The notes below the pieces were generated by a model. That model had not been told where the DNA came from and made no database searches. It worked only from the letters and a program-made list of their open reading frames with translations. 64,000 nt of DNA from Porphyrobacter sp. AAP60 (GTDB lineage Bacteria; Pseudomonadota; Alphaproteobacteria; Sphingomonadales; Sphingomonadaceae): NCBI RefSeq assembly GCF_001296025.1, contig NZ_LJHV01000004.1:1-64000 (forward strand). Direction: 5' to 3'. This document shows positions 1-8,376 of this stretch, piece after piece. Position numbers and translations under genes: made by a program. Within the stretch, counting starts at the first letter, position 1. Every line of letters starts with the position of its first letter.

Positions 1-157
1 AGGCTCGCCGCCATGTCTGTTCGGTAAACTGGCGGTTTGATCGCCGATGGCGTGCATGGCGGCTCATGCACGGCTCGTCCCTTTTCAGGTTGATGCCTCA
101 TTTACGGTCCCTAGCTTCCGCCCGATCACCTCGAACGCCGAAGAAAAGGATATCGAC

Positions 158-700
158 ATGAAACAATTTCTCGCAGCTACCGCCGCTATGGTTATCGCCG
201 TCGCTGCTCCGGCAGTAGCACAACAGGGCGTATCTCCCGGTGCTGACCAGGCACTCCCCGTTCAGACTGGAACGGTGATCTATGGTTCGGACGGTGCCGA
301 GGTTGGGACGGTTGCGGACAAGCAAGGTGATATCGTTGTCCTCAAGGTTGGCGAGCGGATGGTTCCGATTGGCGCCGCTGCGATCAGTGGCGGAGCTGAC
401 GGACCCAAGATCGCGCTAACCCGTGCCTCGCTGGTCGAACAATTTGACACGCGTGTTGCTGCCTACGAGGCCGAACTTGATGCTGCGGTCAAAGCGGGCG
501 CGCCGGTTCAGACTGCCGACAATCAGCAACTCGGCACAATCCAGGGCGTGTCGGACAATGCAGTGGCCATCCAGAGCGACGCCGGGCCAATGACGCTGCC
601 TAAGACATCCTTGGCACTGACTGACCAGGGCACGGTGATCGTTCGTGCCACCATGGCGCAGATCGAGGAAGCAATGCGCGCCCAGTCGCAATCACGTTGA
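158..700 (+). CDS. Small exported protein of unknown function
   Basis: About 180 residues. The start at 158 is preferred over the upstream frame because an AAAAGGA ribosome-binding site lies 8 bases before it and the protein then opens with a clear signal peptide (MKQFLAATAAMVIAVAAPAVA, cleavage after AVA-Q). The mature part has repeated beta-like segments (GTVIYGSDGAEVGTV, then a GxPVQTADNQQLGTI segment), a PRC-barrel-like pattern of property-of-surface repeats; this resemblance is weak. A rho-independent terminator follows at once, so it is probably monocistronic. No enzyme motif seen; most likely a periplasmic or envelope protein. Function not recognised. Confidence 0.75.
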   Translation: MKQFLAATAAMVIAVAAPAVAQQGVSPGADQALPVQTGTVIYGSDGAEVGTVADKQGDIVVLKVGERMVPIGAAAISGGADGPKIALTRASLVEQFDTRVAAYEAELDAAVKAGAPVQTADNQQLGTIQGVSDNAVAIQSDAGPMTLPKTSLALTDQGTVIVRATMAQIEEAMRAQSQSR

Positions 701-707
701 TAACACG

Positions 708-741
708 AAAAGAGGATGCTTCGACCGACGCATCCTCTTTC
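708..741 (+). terminator. Rho-independent terminator after the exported protein gene
   Basis: An 11-bp perfect stem, AAAGAGGATGC pairing with GCATCCTCTTT, with a short loop, 8 bases downstream of the stop codon. The right arm ends in TTT, giving the U-tract. Confidence 0.8.
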
Positions 742-1234
742 AACCGTATAGTCCAAAATCAAGCCGCCCAGGCTGACAGTCACAAAGTGGGCTCTCACGC
801 CGGGCGCACCGCCCACTGATGCGAATTTCAGGTCACCGGTGCAAAACAGTGCAGCTCTCGACTGACCGATATCGCGCAAGGTCTGGTCTGGCTGGGAGGA
901 AGGATAACGCTAGCTAGCCAAAGGAATAAGGCCGGCAGTTAACGCACAAGACCGCTTTGGGGTCGGTTTCAGAATTTCTGCTTCTGGCCAAAATGTGGGC
1001 AAAGGTGCCAGACCGGATTCGGGATTGCGCTGGGCGGCCAGGGATGACTGGAGTTAGGTGTTTTCTGCCGCTCGCCTCAATCCGGGGCTGGCACCTGCGT
1101 CACTGGCGGTCTGAAGTTCAGTGCGGCCCCCGCCATGGCGTCGGTAATCACGAAGTGAACTGGCAAGCACCTCATCGGCGCACAGGACTGGCGGGCGGCT
1201 GACGGGATCATCTCCATTCACTGACGCGTGGGCA
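742..1234. other. Gene-free stretch
   Basis: About 490 bases between two convergent genes. Only short open frames with atypical composition occur on either strand; I see no RNA gene, repeat or promoter that I can support. Confidence 0.5.
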
Positions 1235-2722
1235 TCACGCCGGGTCGACGCGGAACAATTCGCCGTCGCTGTCGAGGATGAACATGCGGCCTTGATCGTC
1301 GATCGCGAACGCTACCGGAGATTCGATCAGTCCCGCAGTGGGCACGAAGTCCTGCGTCCGCCGATCCAATTGTGGCAGCCCAAGCAGGGACCCGCTGGCG
1401 AGATCGGCGAACTTCACCGACCAGAAGGTGCCGCTCCGGTCGCCAAACACGAACCGGTTGTCGAGATCGGCGATCGGCCCGCGGTAAAGGCCACCGTAGA
1501 TGATCCCGGTGCCCTGATCGGGGCCATTGCCGAAACCGTAGACCAAGCGTGGGCCGTTAACGGCTGCGGGTGGATTTGCGCCGATTCCGCGGGTGCCTTC
1601 GCGTCCAGGCCAGCCAAAGTCGAGCGGGCGCGCGTTTGGAAGGAAGGAGGTCAGCTCCTGTTCGAACGAACCGCCCTGGTCGCTAAGCAGTATCTCCCCG
1701 TTGAACGCGCCCGCGCCGCCAGATCTCCTGATTCCGCTGCCGATGATGCGGGCGATGTAAAACCCGGGGCGCACGCTTGCGCCGGCAAAAGGATCCTGCT
1801 CCTCGAGAAAAATGAGTTTGCCAAGCGGCGAGGCTGGATCCTGCGCCGAAGTCCCCGACTCGTCAGAGACAGTCATGTAGAGGTTGCCCCCTTGGCCGGA
1901 ATTCGCCGGACCGGTGAACAGCGAGGCGGCAACTTGCGCCGAGCCGTTCGGCAGAATCTCCAGCTCCTCTATGGAGCCGACAGTGTAGCGCTGAAGGAAC
2001 ACGCGGCCACCTGGCTCCTGTCCGATCGCATAAAGCCCGCTATAGAAGCCGCTCGCGCCGCCCTTGAAAGTCATTGCGAGCAGCCGTCCGCGCGGCCGCC
2101 CGGCAAATATGTCCACCCGCAAGGTTCGCGCGCCAGTTGCCCCATCGACATCGTAGATCTCGCCATTGGTGCGCGCGATCGCGATCTGCCCGGTGGTGGC
2201 GACGTTGGAGAGGTTGCGAGTCACAAGGAACGACGCGGCTGCCGGATCGGTGAACCCCGTCGCGATGCGGGTGACTGCAATCCCTTCCTTGCTGTTGGTT
2301 ACGGTGATCGTGACATCTGCGGTGCTTGATGCGCCGCGGCTGTCCTGAGCGGTGACGGTCAGGTTGTAGACATTGTCGCGGTTGCTATCGGCCGGGCGCT
2401 CGAAATCCGGCACCTGACGGAACTGCACGGTCGATCCCGACAACTGGAAAGCGGCCACGTCAGGCCCGCCAATCGCGAAGGTCACCGCATCGCCATCGGG
2501 ATCGCTCGCAGAGAGCGGCAGCGAAAGCGCACTGTTCTCAATGAGGGTCGCAGCTGAGGCCGAGGTGATCTGCGGGGCCCGGTTGCTGCTCGTGCCGCCA
2601 CTCGATCCGTCGCCGCCACCACCGCCACCACCGCCACCTCCGCCGCAACCCGCGAGGGCAAAAACCAGCGCGCCGATGGAAGCGGCGAAAGCGGCCCGGC
2701 GTGCGGGCTTGAACGGTGACAT
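1235..2722 (-). CDS. Lipoprotein with cadherin-like domain and sugar-dehydrogenase-like beta-propeller
   Basis: 495 residues from the start at 2722. A longer frame runs upstream, but only this ATG gives a signal peptide with a lipobox (FALAGC, Cys about residue 25). After the lipid-anchored Cys comes an 11-glycine linker, then a cadherin/Ig-like segment (residues about 45-145; DPDGDAVTFAI and DSRGASSTADVTITVTN motifs), then a C-terminal propeller (about 150-495) with the DFGWPGREGTRG motif and repeated RVFLQRY-type blades, as in PQQ-dependent glucose/sorbosone dehydrogenases. Probably anchored in the outer or inner membrane and facing the periplasm. No substrate can be assigned; catalytic His/Arg of true PQQ dehydrogenases are not evident, so it may be a non-enzymatic propeller. 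Confidence 0.8.
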   Translation of the reverse strand: MSPFKPARRAAFAASIGALVFALAGCGGGGGGGGGGGDGSSGGTSSNRAPQITSASAATLIENSALSLPLSASDPDGDAVTFAIGGPDVAAFQLSGSTVQFRQVPDFERPADSNRDNVYNLTVTAQDSRGASSTADVTITVTNSKEGIAVTRIATGFTDPAAASFLVTRNLSNVATTGQIAIARTNGEIYDVDGATGARTLRVDIFAGRPRGRLLAMTFKGGASGFYSGLYAIGQEPGGRVFLQRYTVGSIEELEILPNGSAQVAASLFTGPANSGQGGNLYMTVSDESGTSAQDPASPLGKLIFLEEQDPFAGASVRPGFYIARIIGSGIRRSGGAGAFNGEILLSDQGGSFEQELTSFLPNARPLDFGWPGREGTRGIGANPPAAVNGPRLVYGFGNGPDQGTGIIYGGLYRGPIADLDNRFVFGDRSGTFWSVKFADLASGSLLGLPQLDRRTQDFVPTAGLIESPVAFAIDDQGRMFILDSDGELFRVDPA

Positions 2723-3416
2723 GAAGGACGACCCCTTGTTTTGAAGCGGCAATTTAGCCGCGCGGCGCGGAAAGGCAATCGCCTTTCCGGCGGCCTTCTT
2801 CACACTACTCCGATCGCCTTGCCAGTGCGCTGTTACATGCAGAGGATGGTCTGCACCTGCTTGGAGGAGTCCTCGGCGCACAGCGTGCTGCGCAGCAAGG
2901 TATGACAGCAGTCGTCGCCGGGGACGGGCAAGGTTGAAGCATTCGAGCGCTTCAGCGCTGTTGCTTGTAGTCAATTCAGCGGCCGGTCGGGCGCTCAACC
3001 GACACGCATGCAACAAGGTCATCACAGCCGCAATGCGCCGTGAGCCGGGTCGGCATTTAACTGCAGAGTTTGGTATGTCCGGGTTGGGGTCGGCTGCTGA
3101 ACGGCAGGAATTTTCCGAGAGCGGGGCAAAGCCGCCATTAACGGCCCGATCTGAGCCGTGACGGCTGCCGACCCAGTATCAGCCGTTCAGCACCGAAACA
3201 GCGGATGTCAGCACGCGGTAAAAACTGCCGTTAGAACTCATCAAAGTGGACGATCGGCAGCGCTCCGGAACAAAAGCGGTTAAGCCAAAAGACTGATAAT
3301 TGCGAATGCTGTTGAGGCACAAAATGCCACCGGCGCAATTGATGGCTCCGCGCCTGATCCCATCCAGCAGCCACTGTATTGAAAGCCAAGCACAGCCTAG
3401 AGATAGCGAACTCGGC
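2723..3416. other. Gene-free stretch with degenerate inverted repeats
   Basis: About 690 bases between the lipoprotein and the ABC-3C operon. It holds two nested inverted repeats: GGGTCGGC (3087-3094) with GCCGACCC (3167-3174), and GCTGAACGGC (3096-3105) with GCCGTTCAGC (3182-3191). A 95-codon minus-strand frame reads into this area but has no coding look. Probably remnant or repeat DNA. Confidence 0.45.
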
Positions 3417-5252
3417 TTAAAGCAGACCTGACCGTCCGCCCGATCCACCACGGAAAATGACCACATTGGCGATGGACGCCAGGTCGCTAGGCGGATCTAC
3501 ATTCTCGACGACGATGAATTGACCGACGTTTGACAGCGAAGCGAGGTGAGCGAAGAAGTGTTGCTTGAGCGACGATGCCGCCAGCAGGCGCTCTTCATCC
3601 GTCAGCGTGTCGTCGCCGATGGGATCGCGATATGTCAGCAGCGGCGTGTCGAGCACCAAGAACCCGGGGTGTGGCAATCCGCGCTCCTTGCAATAGATCA
3701 GCAAGGCCACTTTGAACGCTGCATGCGTGATCGCGCGAACGCCCTTGCCATTATGGCCACGCAACTTGCCGTCAATACGCAGATCATAGCTAGTCTCATC
3801 GAACGACACATGGCGGTCGCCGGGAAAGTTCCAGGCAGTCAGAACTCGGCTGACGACCTGGGCGAACTCGTGCGCCGTCGGGCCATCGACGCCGATCTTC
3901 GGACGATCTGCCTTGCCCGCTGGCTTGCGGGCGGCGATGTCCGCGCGGCGTTCCAGAAGCGACTTGCGCTGATCGAGCAGCGCCAGGCCGCGTCTGATCC
4001 GATCACGCACCTCCATGATCTCCGACATTGCGCGACGTGCTTCAGTGGCACTTGGCGTAAGGCGTTCCAACTGCGCCTCGGTGTCCTTTAGGCTATCCTG
4101 CATGGTCGGCAAATGGTCGAGCAGCCTCTGCCGATTTGACGTGAGTTGCGCCACCGTGTTTGCCAGGTCAGCTCGCTGCCGAACAATCTTCGCGGCTTCT
4201 GCGGCCGCCGCGGCCCGGACGCGTTCGACGTCGCCGACCTCCTGGTGATGATGCTGGTCATCGGGCGCGGCTCCGCACAGCGGACAATCGCGCCCGCCGC
4301 CAAGGGTCAGGAGAAAACCAGCCTCGTCCAGTGCCTCGAGTCTTTTGATGTCAGACACATAGACCAAGTCCAGCTGCGCGAACCGTTCGAGGCTCAGGTC
4401 GATGTCGTCGAGGCGGCCCGTGAGCAACGAAACCTCCAGGCTCAGCCGCCGCTTGTGTTCGAGCAGGTCTTGGATCGATCCCTGCGCTGCTTCGAGTTCG
4501 GCCTGGGCAGCGGCGAAGGTCGCCTCAAGGCGATCGTTCTGATCCTTCAGGCTTTCCGCATCGGCGAACCCATTTTCGAGCTCGACGTCGACGGCTGCGA
4601 GCATGTCGTCCAGCATCTCGAGCTGCGCCGAGGCGGACGACTTGAATGTGCGGCTGTCCACAACCTCGACGATCGCGCTATCGTCGATGCCCGTCAGCAG
4701 CAGCTTGAAGGCGCTACGCTCGGCCGTCTGAGTCAGTGGGCTACTAGTCTGGACGGGCGAGCCCTCGCTTTGGATCGTCGTTTCGTCGACGATGCAGAAG
4801 CGTGCGATGTCGCGAAAGCTGAGCGACCGTTTCTTGCCGTTTGTGTCGACCGCGATCCTCTTTCCCCGGAGACCGATCTGCCCCAACAAAAACTGCGACA
4901 GGTTCGCTTCGTCGGTGTGGTCGTGCTTCGCGGCGAGTATGCGGATGCCCTCGGCTGCATCCTGGATGATGGTGAGCCCTGACTGGACTGAGAAGTTCCC
5001 GCCGGCCAACGCGCGGGACAGCATTTCATCGCCACCCGGCATCGACAGGCCCAGCCACGCACGCTCATACGGGCGCCGCTCGTTGATGTCCGGCAGCTGC
5101 CGCGAGCCGCCCAGCATGTAGTCGATCGCCTTGGTGGCGAATGACTTGCCGGTGTTGGACGCGCCATAGACTAGGTTGAGCCCGTCGAAGAAGTCGAGTT
5201 CAGACACGATGCCCTGTCCCGAAAACGCGATCTTGCGGATGACGATCGTCAT
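3417..5252 (-). CDS. ABC-3C system ATPase (Rad50/SMC-like, DUF3732-like)
   Basis: 611 residues. The start at 5252 overlaps the upstream stop as TGATG, implying translational coupling. Walker A is GASNTGKS (residues 30-37); a central coiled-coil region (about 205-445) is split by a CPLCG half zinc-hook (323-327) with a nearby His cluster; an ABC-signature-like stretch is NGKGVRAITH (about 501-510); Walker B is GFLVLDTP (530-537). The order ATPase head, coiled coil with Cys-pair hinge, ATPase head is that of Rad50/SMC-like sensors. In ABC-three-component systems such an ATPase is thought to sense unusual nucleoprotein structures and to license the partner nuclease. Assignment to ABC-3C rests on the operon architecture plus these motifs; the exact ATPase subfamily is inference. 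Confidence 0.85.
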   Translation of the reverse strand: MTIVIRKIAFSGQGIVSELDFFDGLNLVYGASNTGKSFATKAIDYMLGGSRQLPDINERRPYERAWLGLSMPGGDEMLSRALAGGNFSVQSGLTIIQDAAEGIRILAAKHDHTDEANLSQFLLGQIGLRGKRIAVDTNGKKRSLSFRDIARFCIVDETTIQSEGSPVQTSSPLTQTAERSAFKLLLTGIDDSAIVEVVDSRTFKSSASAQLEMLDDMLAAVDVELENGFADAESLKDQNDRLEATFAAAQAELEAAQGSIQDLLEHKRRLSLEVSLLTGRLDDIDLSLERFAQLDLVYVSDIKRLEALDEAGFLLTLGGGRDCPLCGAAPDDQHHHQEVGDVERVRAAAAAEAAKIVRQRADLANTVAQLTSNRQRLLDHLPTMQDSLKDTEAQLERLTPSATEARRAMSEIMEVRDRIRRGLALLDQRKSLLERRADIAARKPAGKADRPKIGVDGPTAHEFAQVVSRVLTAWNFPGDRHVSFDETSYDLRIDGKLRGHNGKGVRAITHAAFKVALLIYCKERGLPHPGFLVLDTPLLTYRDPIGDDTLTDEERLLAASSLKQHFFAHLASLSNVGQFIVVENVDPPSDLASIANVVIFRGGSGGRSGLL

Positions 5253-5758
5253 CAGGAACCCCCACCGGGCTGGGAGCTTTCCGAGCTGAACTCGACCGAC
5301 CACCGGTCCAGCCGATGCTCGACACGCCGTGCGAGCTCTTCGGCCGAAAGATCGGCGAAATGTTCGATCAGCCACTTCGCGCACTCTTTCAGCGTCTGGG
5401 CATATTCGGTGCGCATCAAATTGACGAATGGCGCTGCTTCGTCGCTCGCACGGAATGCGACGCCATGCTCGTCGACCACGGCGTCGACGAGGTGGACACG
5501 CCGCATGAGCGTCAAGCTGTCCTCGACTAGGCGGCGGCGGACGAGCAATTCGCCCGTCCGTTCAGGCAGGGCAGGGTGCAGGCTCGACGGACCGCCGGCA
5601 TCGCCGGTATGGACGACCAGATGGTCGAACCAGGTAAGACGGGTGAGATCCAGCGCGCGCGGATAGGCCGCGTCGAGAAGGACCACGGCACGCGTGCCTG
5701 TCTCCAGTTTGCTGTTGAACAGCCCGATCGGCTCGGACCGGTCGATCACCTCTTCCAC
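5252..5758 (-). CDS. ABC-3C system middle component (MC2-like)
   Basis: 168 residues, predicted soluble, mixed alpha/beta, with the pattern FNSKLETGTRAVVLLDAAYP near the N terminus and TGDAGGPSSLHP at about 52-63, followed by a C-terminal helical part (EYAQTLKECAKWLIEHFADL). This size, position and N-terminal motif fit the small middle component that links nuclease and ATPase in ABC-three-component systems. It overlaps the nuclease gene by 13 bases and the ATPase gene by 1 base, so the three are one translationally coupled operon. No catalytic motif seen. Confidence 0.75.
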   Translation of the reverse strand: MEEVIDRSEPIGLFNSKLETGTRAVVLLDAAYPRALDLTRLTWFDHLVVHTGDAGGPSSLHPALPERTGELLVRRRLVEDSLTLMRRVHLVDAVVDEHGVAFRASDEAAPFVNLMRTEYAQTLKECAKWLIEHFADLSAEELARRVEHRLDRWSVEFSSESSQPGGGS

Positions 5759-6741
5759 ACGAACTTCCCATCGTTAGCGAAGTGATGACAGAAGCCCTGT
5801 TTCACCTGCACCCGAGCATGCCGGGCTAGAAGGCCGCCGGGTGTCACAGCGGCGGCCTGTGACATCACGGCATCGATCCGTCCCAGCGTGTCGCCATGAT
5901 TGCCGCGATAATGGCCGTTGACACCGTGATAGACGTCGTCGTGAAGCGCCTCGAGGTCCTCCTCCAGCGTGTTGTCGCGATAGAAGCGGTTGAAGGCGTC
6001 GGCCTCGAAAAACCGTTTGCGCTGGTCCTGCAGGTGCTCCCCAAATTGCGGATTATCCCTCACCGCAAGGTGGTCTTGGAATGGCGATCCGGCACGCTCG
6101 CCATATGCGTCGATCAGCTGGCCGAGATACGGCTGCTCTCGGATGTCCACGTTTACCGGAACAATGCCTCGGGGCGCGGGGCCGGGATCAGAGCCGAACC
6201 ACTTCGCCAGCACCGGCGCCGCAGCTTCGTCGCCCAGGATGTCGTCGACCGTCAGACGCTTGACCTGCCCGAAGTCGAACGCGTTTATGATCGCAAGAAG
6301 CGAGCCCCCCAGCGCGATGGTCTGACCGCGCACGATCTTCTTGGCGCAGGTCGAATCCCAACGCTCTATCAGCGCGGTGCGCATTGCCGACGGATTGAAT
6401 ACCAGCTTCTCGAGATCTCGACCCATTCCGCGCGGCGCGACGAAGAAGTAAACCGTCGGCGGCGTAAACTCGCCGCGGTCGCTATGATACAGGATCTTGC
6501 CAAGTTCGAGCAGCGCGGACGACGTCGCCAAGGTTCGCCCATACTGCTTGCACTGATAATTGTGCCAAGGCCCCTCATGCCTTCGGTCGGTCAGGAAGCC
6601 GACGACGTCCCGGCCGAGGTCGCCCGCGCCGGAGAATCGCTGGACCTCGACATAGTCCGACGTCTTGCGAGCGATCCAGTCGCGAACGAACCGCTCCAGA
6701 TCTTCGTCGTCGAGCGCCAGAATGTCGCGGTGAAACCCCAT
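5746..6741 (-). CDS. ABC-3C effector: Mrr-like restriction endonuclease domain plus C-terminal ABC-3C domain
   Basis: 331 residues from ATG 6741; a TTG 12 codons upstream (6777) is the alternative and neither has a strong ribosome-binding site. Residues 1-110 carry the PD-(D/E)xK nuclease signature of the Mrr type: an early Glu/Gln-rich strand (VEVQRFSGAG), GDLGRDVVGF with the metal-binding Asp (about 40-49), and YQCKQY with the catalytic Gln and Lys (62-67). The remaining two thirds, including YRDNTLEEDLEALHDDVYHG and a His-rich C terminus, match the position of the C-terminal domain that ties effectors to the ABC-3C ATPase. Expected role: conditional cleavage of invading DNA. First gene of the operon. 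Confidence 0.82.
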   Translation of the reverse strand: MGFHRDILALDDEDLERFVRDWIARKTSDYVEVQRFSGAGDLGRDVVGFLTDRRHEGPWHNYQCKQYGRTLATSSALLELGKILYHSDRGEFTPPTVYFFVAPRGMGRDLEKLVFNPSAMRTALIERWDSTCAKKIVRGQTIALGGSLLAIINAFDFGQVKRLTVDDILGDEAAAPVLAKWFGSDPGPAPRGIVPVNVDIREQPYLGQLIDAYGERAGSPFQDHLAVRDNPQFGEHLQDQRKRFFEADAFNRFYRDNTLEEDLEALHDDVYHGVNGHYRGNHGDTLGRIDAVMSQAAAVTPGGLLARHARVQVKQGFCHHFANDGKFVWKR

Positions 6742-7232
6742 CGGCACGCCATAGCCGCGGCTTCGCTCGCTCGGCAAGGACGTCGTTGCAAGGGACGCTC
6801 CATGGAGGCTCCGAAGACATCCTCAGCTATTGCTATTTTCATGTTCGAACGCTGCCAGTCGTCTGGCAGCCCAGATTCAGTCTTAACGCGACGCCGCTCG
6901 GACAAGAGCTGAACTTCAGCATATGACGATAGCAGACGTTCAGCCCGCGGCTTGGGAACGGCAGATAAGTCCCAAACACGGTCATAGTAGCTGATCGGCA
7001 AGCTCAGCGTCTTTCAACCGATCAGCGGACACGATGCAGAGCCGCGGTGCAAAACATGTGCATTTGTCGGTGGAAAAGCTGCGCAAATCGGAGAGCCGTC
7101 TTGCGCTTGAAATCCGCTCGAATCATGGTGCTGAAATCAGGACCACGACAGGGTGCCACGACAGGGTGCCACGGGGTTTTGACTCGAAGGGAAACCCGTT
7201 ATTTTTCAGATATTTGGATCTGAAGATATTCG
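6742..7232. other. Gene-free stretch between ABC-3C operon and tRNA-Gln
   Basis: About 490 bases. It should contain the ABC-3C promoter, but no convincing -35/-10 pair is seen. A minus-strand frame (to 7001) runs in a different frame into the nuclease gene and is not supported. At 7143-7168 a 13-base unit CCACGACAGGGTG is directly repeated twice without spacer, about 65 bases from the tRNA 3' end. Confidence 0.5.
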
Positions 7233-7307
7233 TGGCTGGGGCGGAAGGATTCGAACCTTCGCATGCCGGTACCAAAAACCGGTGCCTTACCGCTTGGCTA
7301 CGCCCCA
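7233..7307 (-). tRNA. tRNA-Gln (anticodon TTG)
   Basis: A 75-base minus-strand tRNA. Acceptor stem TGGGGCG pairs with CGCCCCA; the anticodon arm is CCGGT-TTTTGGT-ACCGG, giving anticodon TTG; the T arm carries GGTTCGAATCC; CCA is encoded. The 3' end points toward the ABC-3C operon. Such tRNA 3' ends are common integration sites, but no second copy of this 3' end is present in the 7 kb to the left. Confidence 0.97.
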
Positions 7308-7351
7308 GCAAGAGCGGCGCTCTATAACGGCTTCGATCAGGATGTGAAGGG

Positions 7352-7381
7352 GGCGAAAGCGCGTTAATTTGCGCTTTCGCC
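7352..7381 (-). terminator. Terminator-like hairpin after yghU
   Basis: A perfect 11-bp stem, GGCGAAAGCGC with GCGCTTTCGCC, and an 8-base AT-rich loop, starting 6 bases after the yghU stop. No good U-tract follows, so it may stabilise the 3' end rather than terminate alone. Confidence 0.5.
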
Positions 7382-7387
7382 AACCGT

Positions 7388-8260
7388 TCATGCAGGCGGG
7401 CCGGAAACCAGCCGCTTTCCGGCAAAATCGGCGGCTGAATGGCGCTCTTTCAACTGCGTGTCTTCGTCGCCCCATACCTTGTTGACAATGCGGCCACGCT
7501 GCACAGCCGGGCGGGCGTTGATTTCAGCGACCCAGCGGGCGACATTCTTGTATTCGTCGATGCTCAGAAAAGTCTTGGCGTCGTTGTAGATATTGCCCTC
7601 GGTAAAGGGCGCGAGCCAAGGGAAATTGGCGATGTCGGCGAGGGTGTAATCGTCGCCTGCCAGGAAGCGGGTCTCGGCCAGCCGCCTGTCCGCCACGTCG
7701 AAGATCCGCTTGGTTTCCATGGCATAGCGGTTGATCGGGTATTCGTATTTTTCCGGCGCATAGGCGTAGAAATGGCCGAAGCCGCCGCCCATGAACGGGC
7801 CGCTGGCGACCTGCCAGAACACCCACGAAAGCACCTCGGCGCGGCGTTGCGGATCGGTGGGCAGGAAGGCGCCGAATTTTTCGGCCAGATGGACAAGGAT
7901 CGCGCCGCTTTCGAACACCCGGAACGGGGTCGGCCCGCTGCGGTCGAGCAGGGCGGGGATTTTGGAATTGGGGTTGATGCCGACAAACCCGCTACCGAAT
8001 TGTTCGCCATCACCGATGTTGATCGTCCATGCGTCGTATTCGGCGCCCGTATGCCCGGCTTCGAGCAATTCTTCGAGCATCACGGTCGCCTTGACCCCGT
8101 TGGGGGTGGCGAGCGAATAGAGCTGGAAGGGGTGATCGCCCACCGGCAATTCGCGTTCCTCGCGCGCGCCCGCTGTTGGCCGGTTGATGTTGGCGAAACG
8201 CCCGCCAGAGACGGTTTCGGCGCTCCAGACAGGGGGCGGGGTATAGGTTGCGTCGGCCAT
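7388..8260 (-). CDS. yghU: Glutathione-dependent disulfide-bond oxidoreductase (YghU/GST family)
   Basis: 290 residues. ATG 8260 is chosen over a GTG 9 bases upstream because AAAGGAG lies at proper spacing before it. An N-terminal extension (about 1-45) precedes a thioredoxin-fold GST domain (about 45-135: LYSLATPNGVKATVMLEELLE, NPNSKIPALLD, VFESGAILVHLAEKFG) and an all-helical C-terminal GST domain (about 140-260). The TPNG and FESGAILVHLAE motifs are those of YghU/Ure2p-like Nu-class GSTs, which lack a catalytic Tyr/Ser/Cys and bind two GSH, reducing small disulfides. Cytoplasmic; single-gene unit. Confidence 0.93.
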   Translation of the reverse strand: MADATYTPPPVWSAETVSGGRFANINRPTAGAREERELPVGDHPFQLYSLATPNGVKATVMLEELLEAGHTGAEYDAWTINIGDGEQFGSGFVGINPNSKIPALLDRSGPTPFRVFESGAILVHLAEKFGAFLPTDPQRRAEVLSWVFWQVASGPFMGGGFGHFYAYAPEKYEYPINRYAMETKRIFDVADRRLAETRFLAGDDYTLADIANFPWLAPFTEGNIYNDAKTFLSIDEYKNVARWVAEINARPAVQRGRIVNKVWGDEDTQLKERHSAADFAGKRLVSGPPA

Positions 8261-8376
8261 TCGGGTCACTCCTTTGAGCGCGGCAATAGTGCACGCCAGC
8301 GTGAAAGCCTAGCTGGGGTGGCGGGCGGGCTGCAGCAAGGTGGAACATTGCAAGCGCCCAGCGCCTTTCCTTTGCT

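Noticed and set aside
957..1202. 81-codon plus-strand open frame
   Set aside because: Atypical composition, no ribosome-binding site, in a gene-free stretch; looks like chance.
2600..2650. Run of glycine codons in the lipoprotein gene as a possible frameshift
   Set aside because: The frame is open and domain order continues normally on both sides; poly-Gly linkers after a lipobox are common.
3179..3466. 95-codon minus-strand frame left of the ABC-3C ATPase
   Set aside because: Overlaps the ATPase end in another frame and lacks a start signal and recognizable motifs.
6591..7001. 136-codon minus-strand frame upstream of the nuclease gene
   Set aside because: Runs in a different frame into the nuclease coding region and its C-terminal half is a shadow of it; the first part has no support.
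7034..7327. 97-codon plus-strand frame across the tRNA
   Set aside because: Covers the tRNA-Gln gene; a shadow of a structural RNA.
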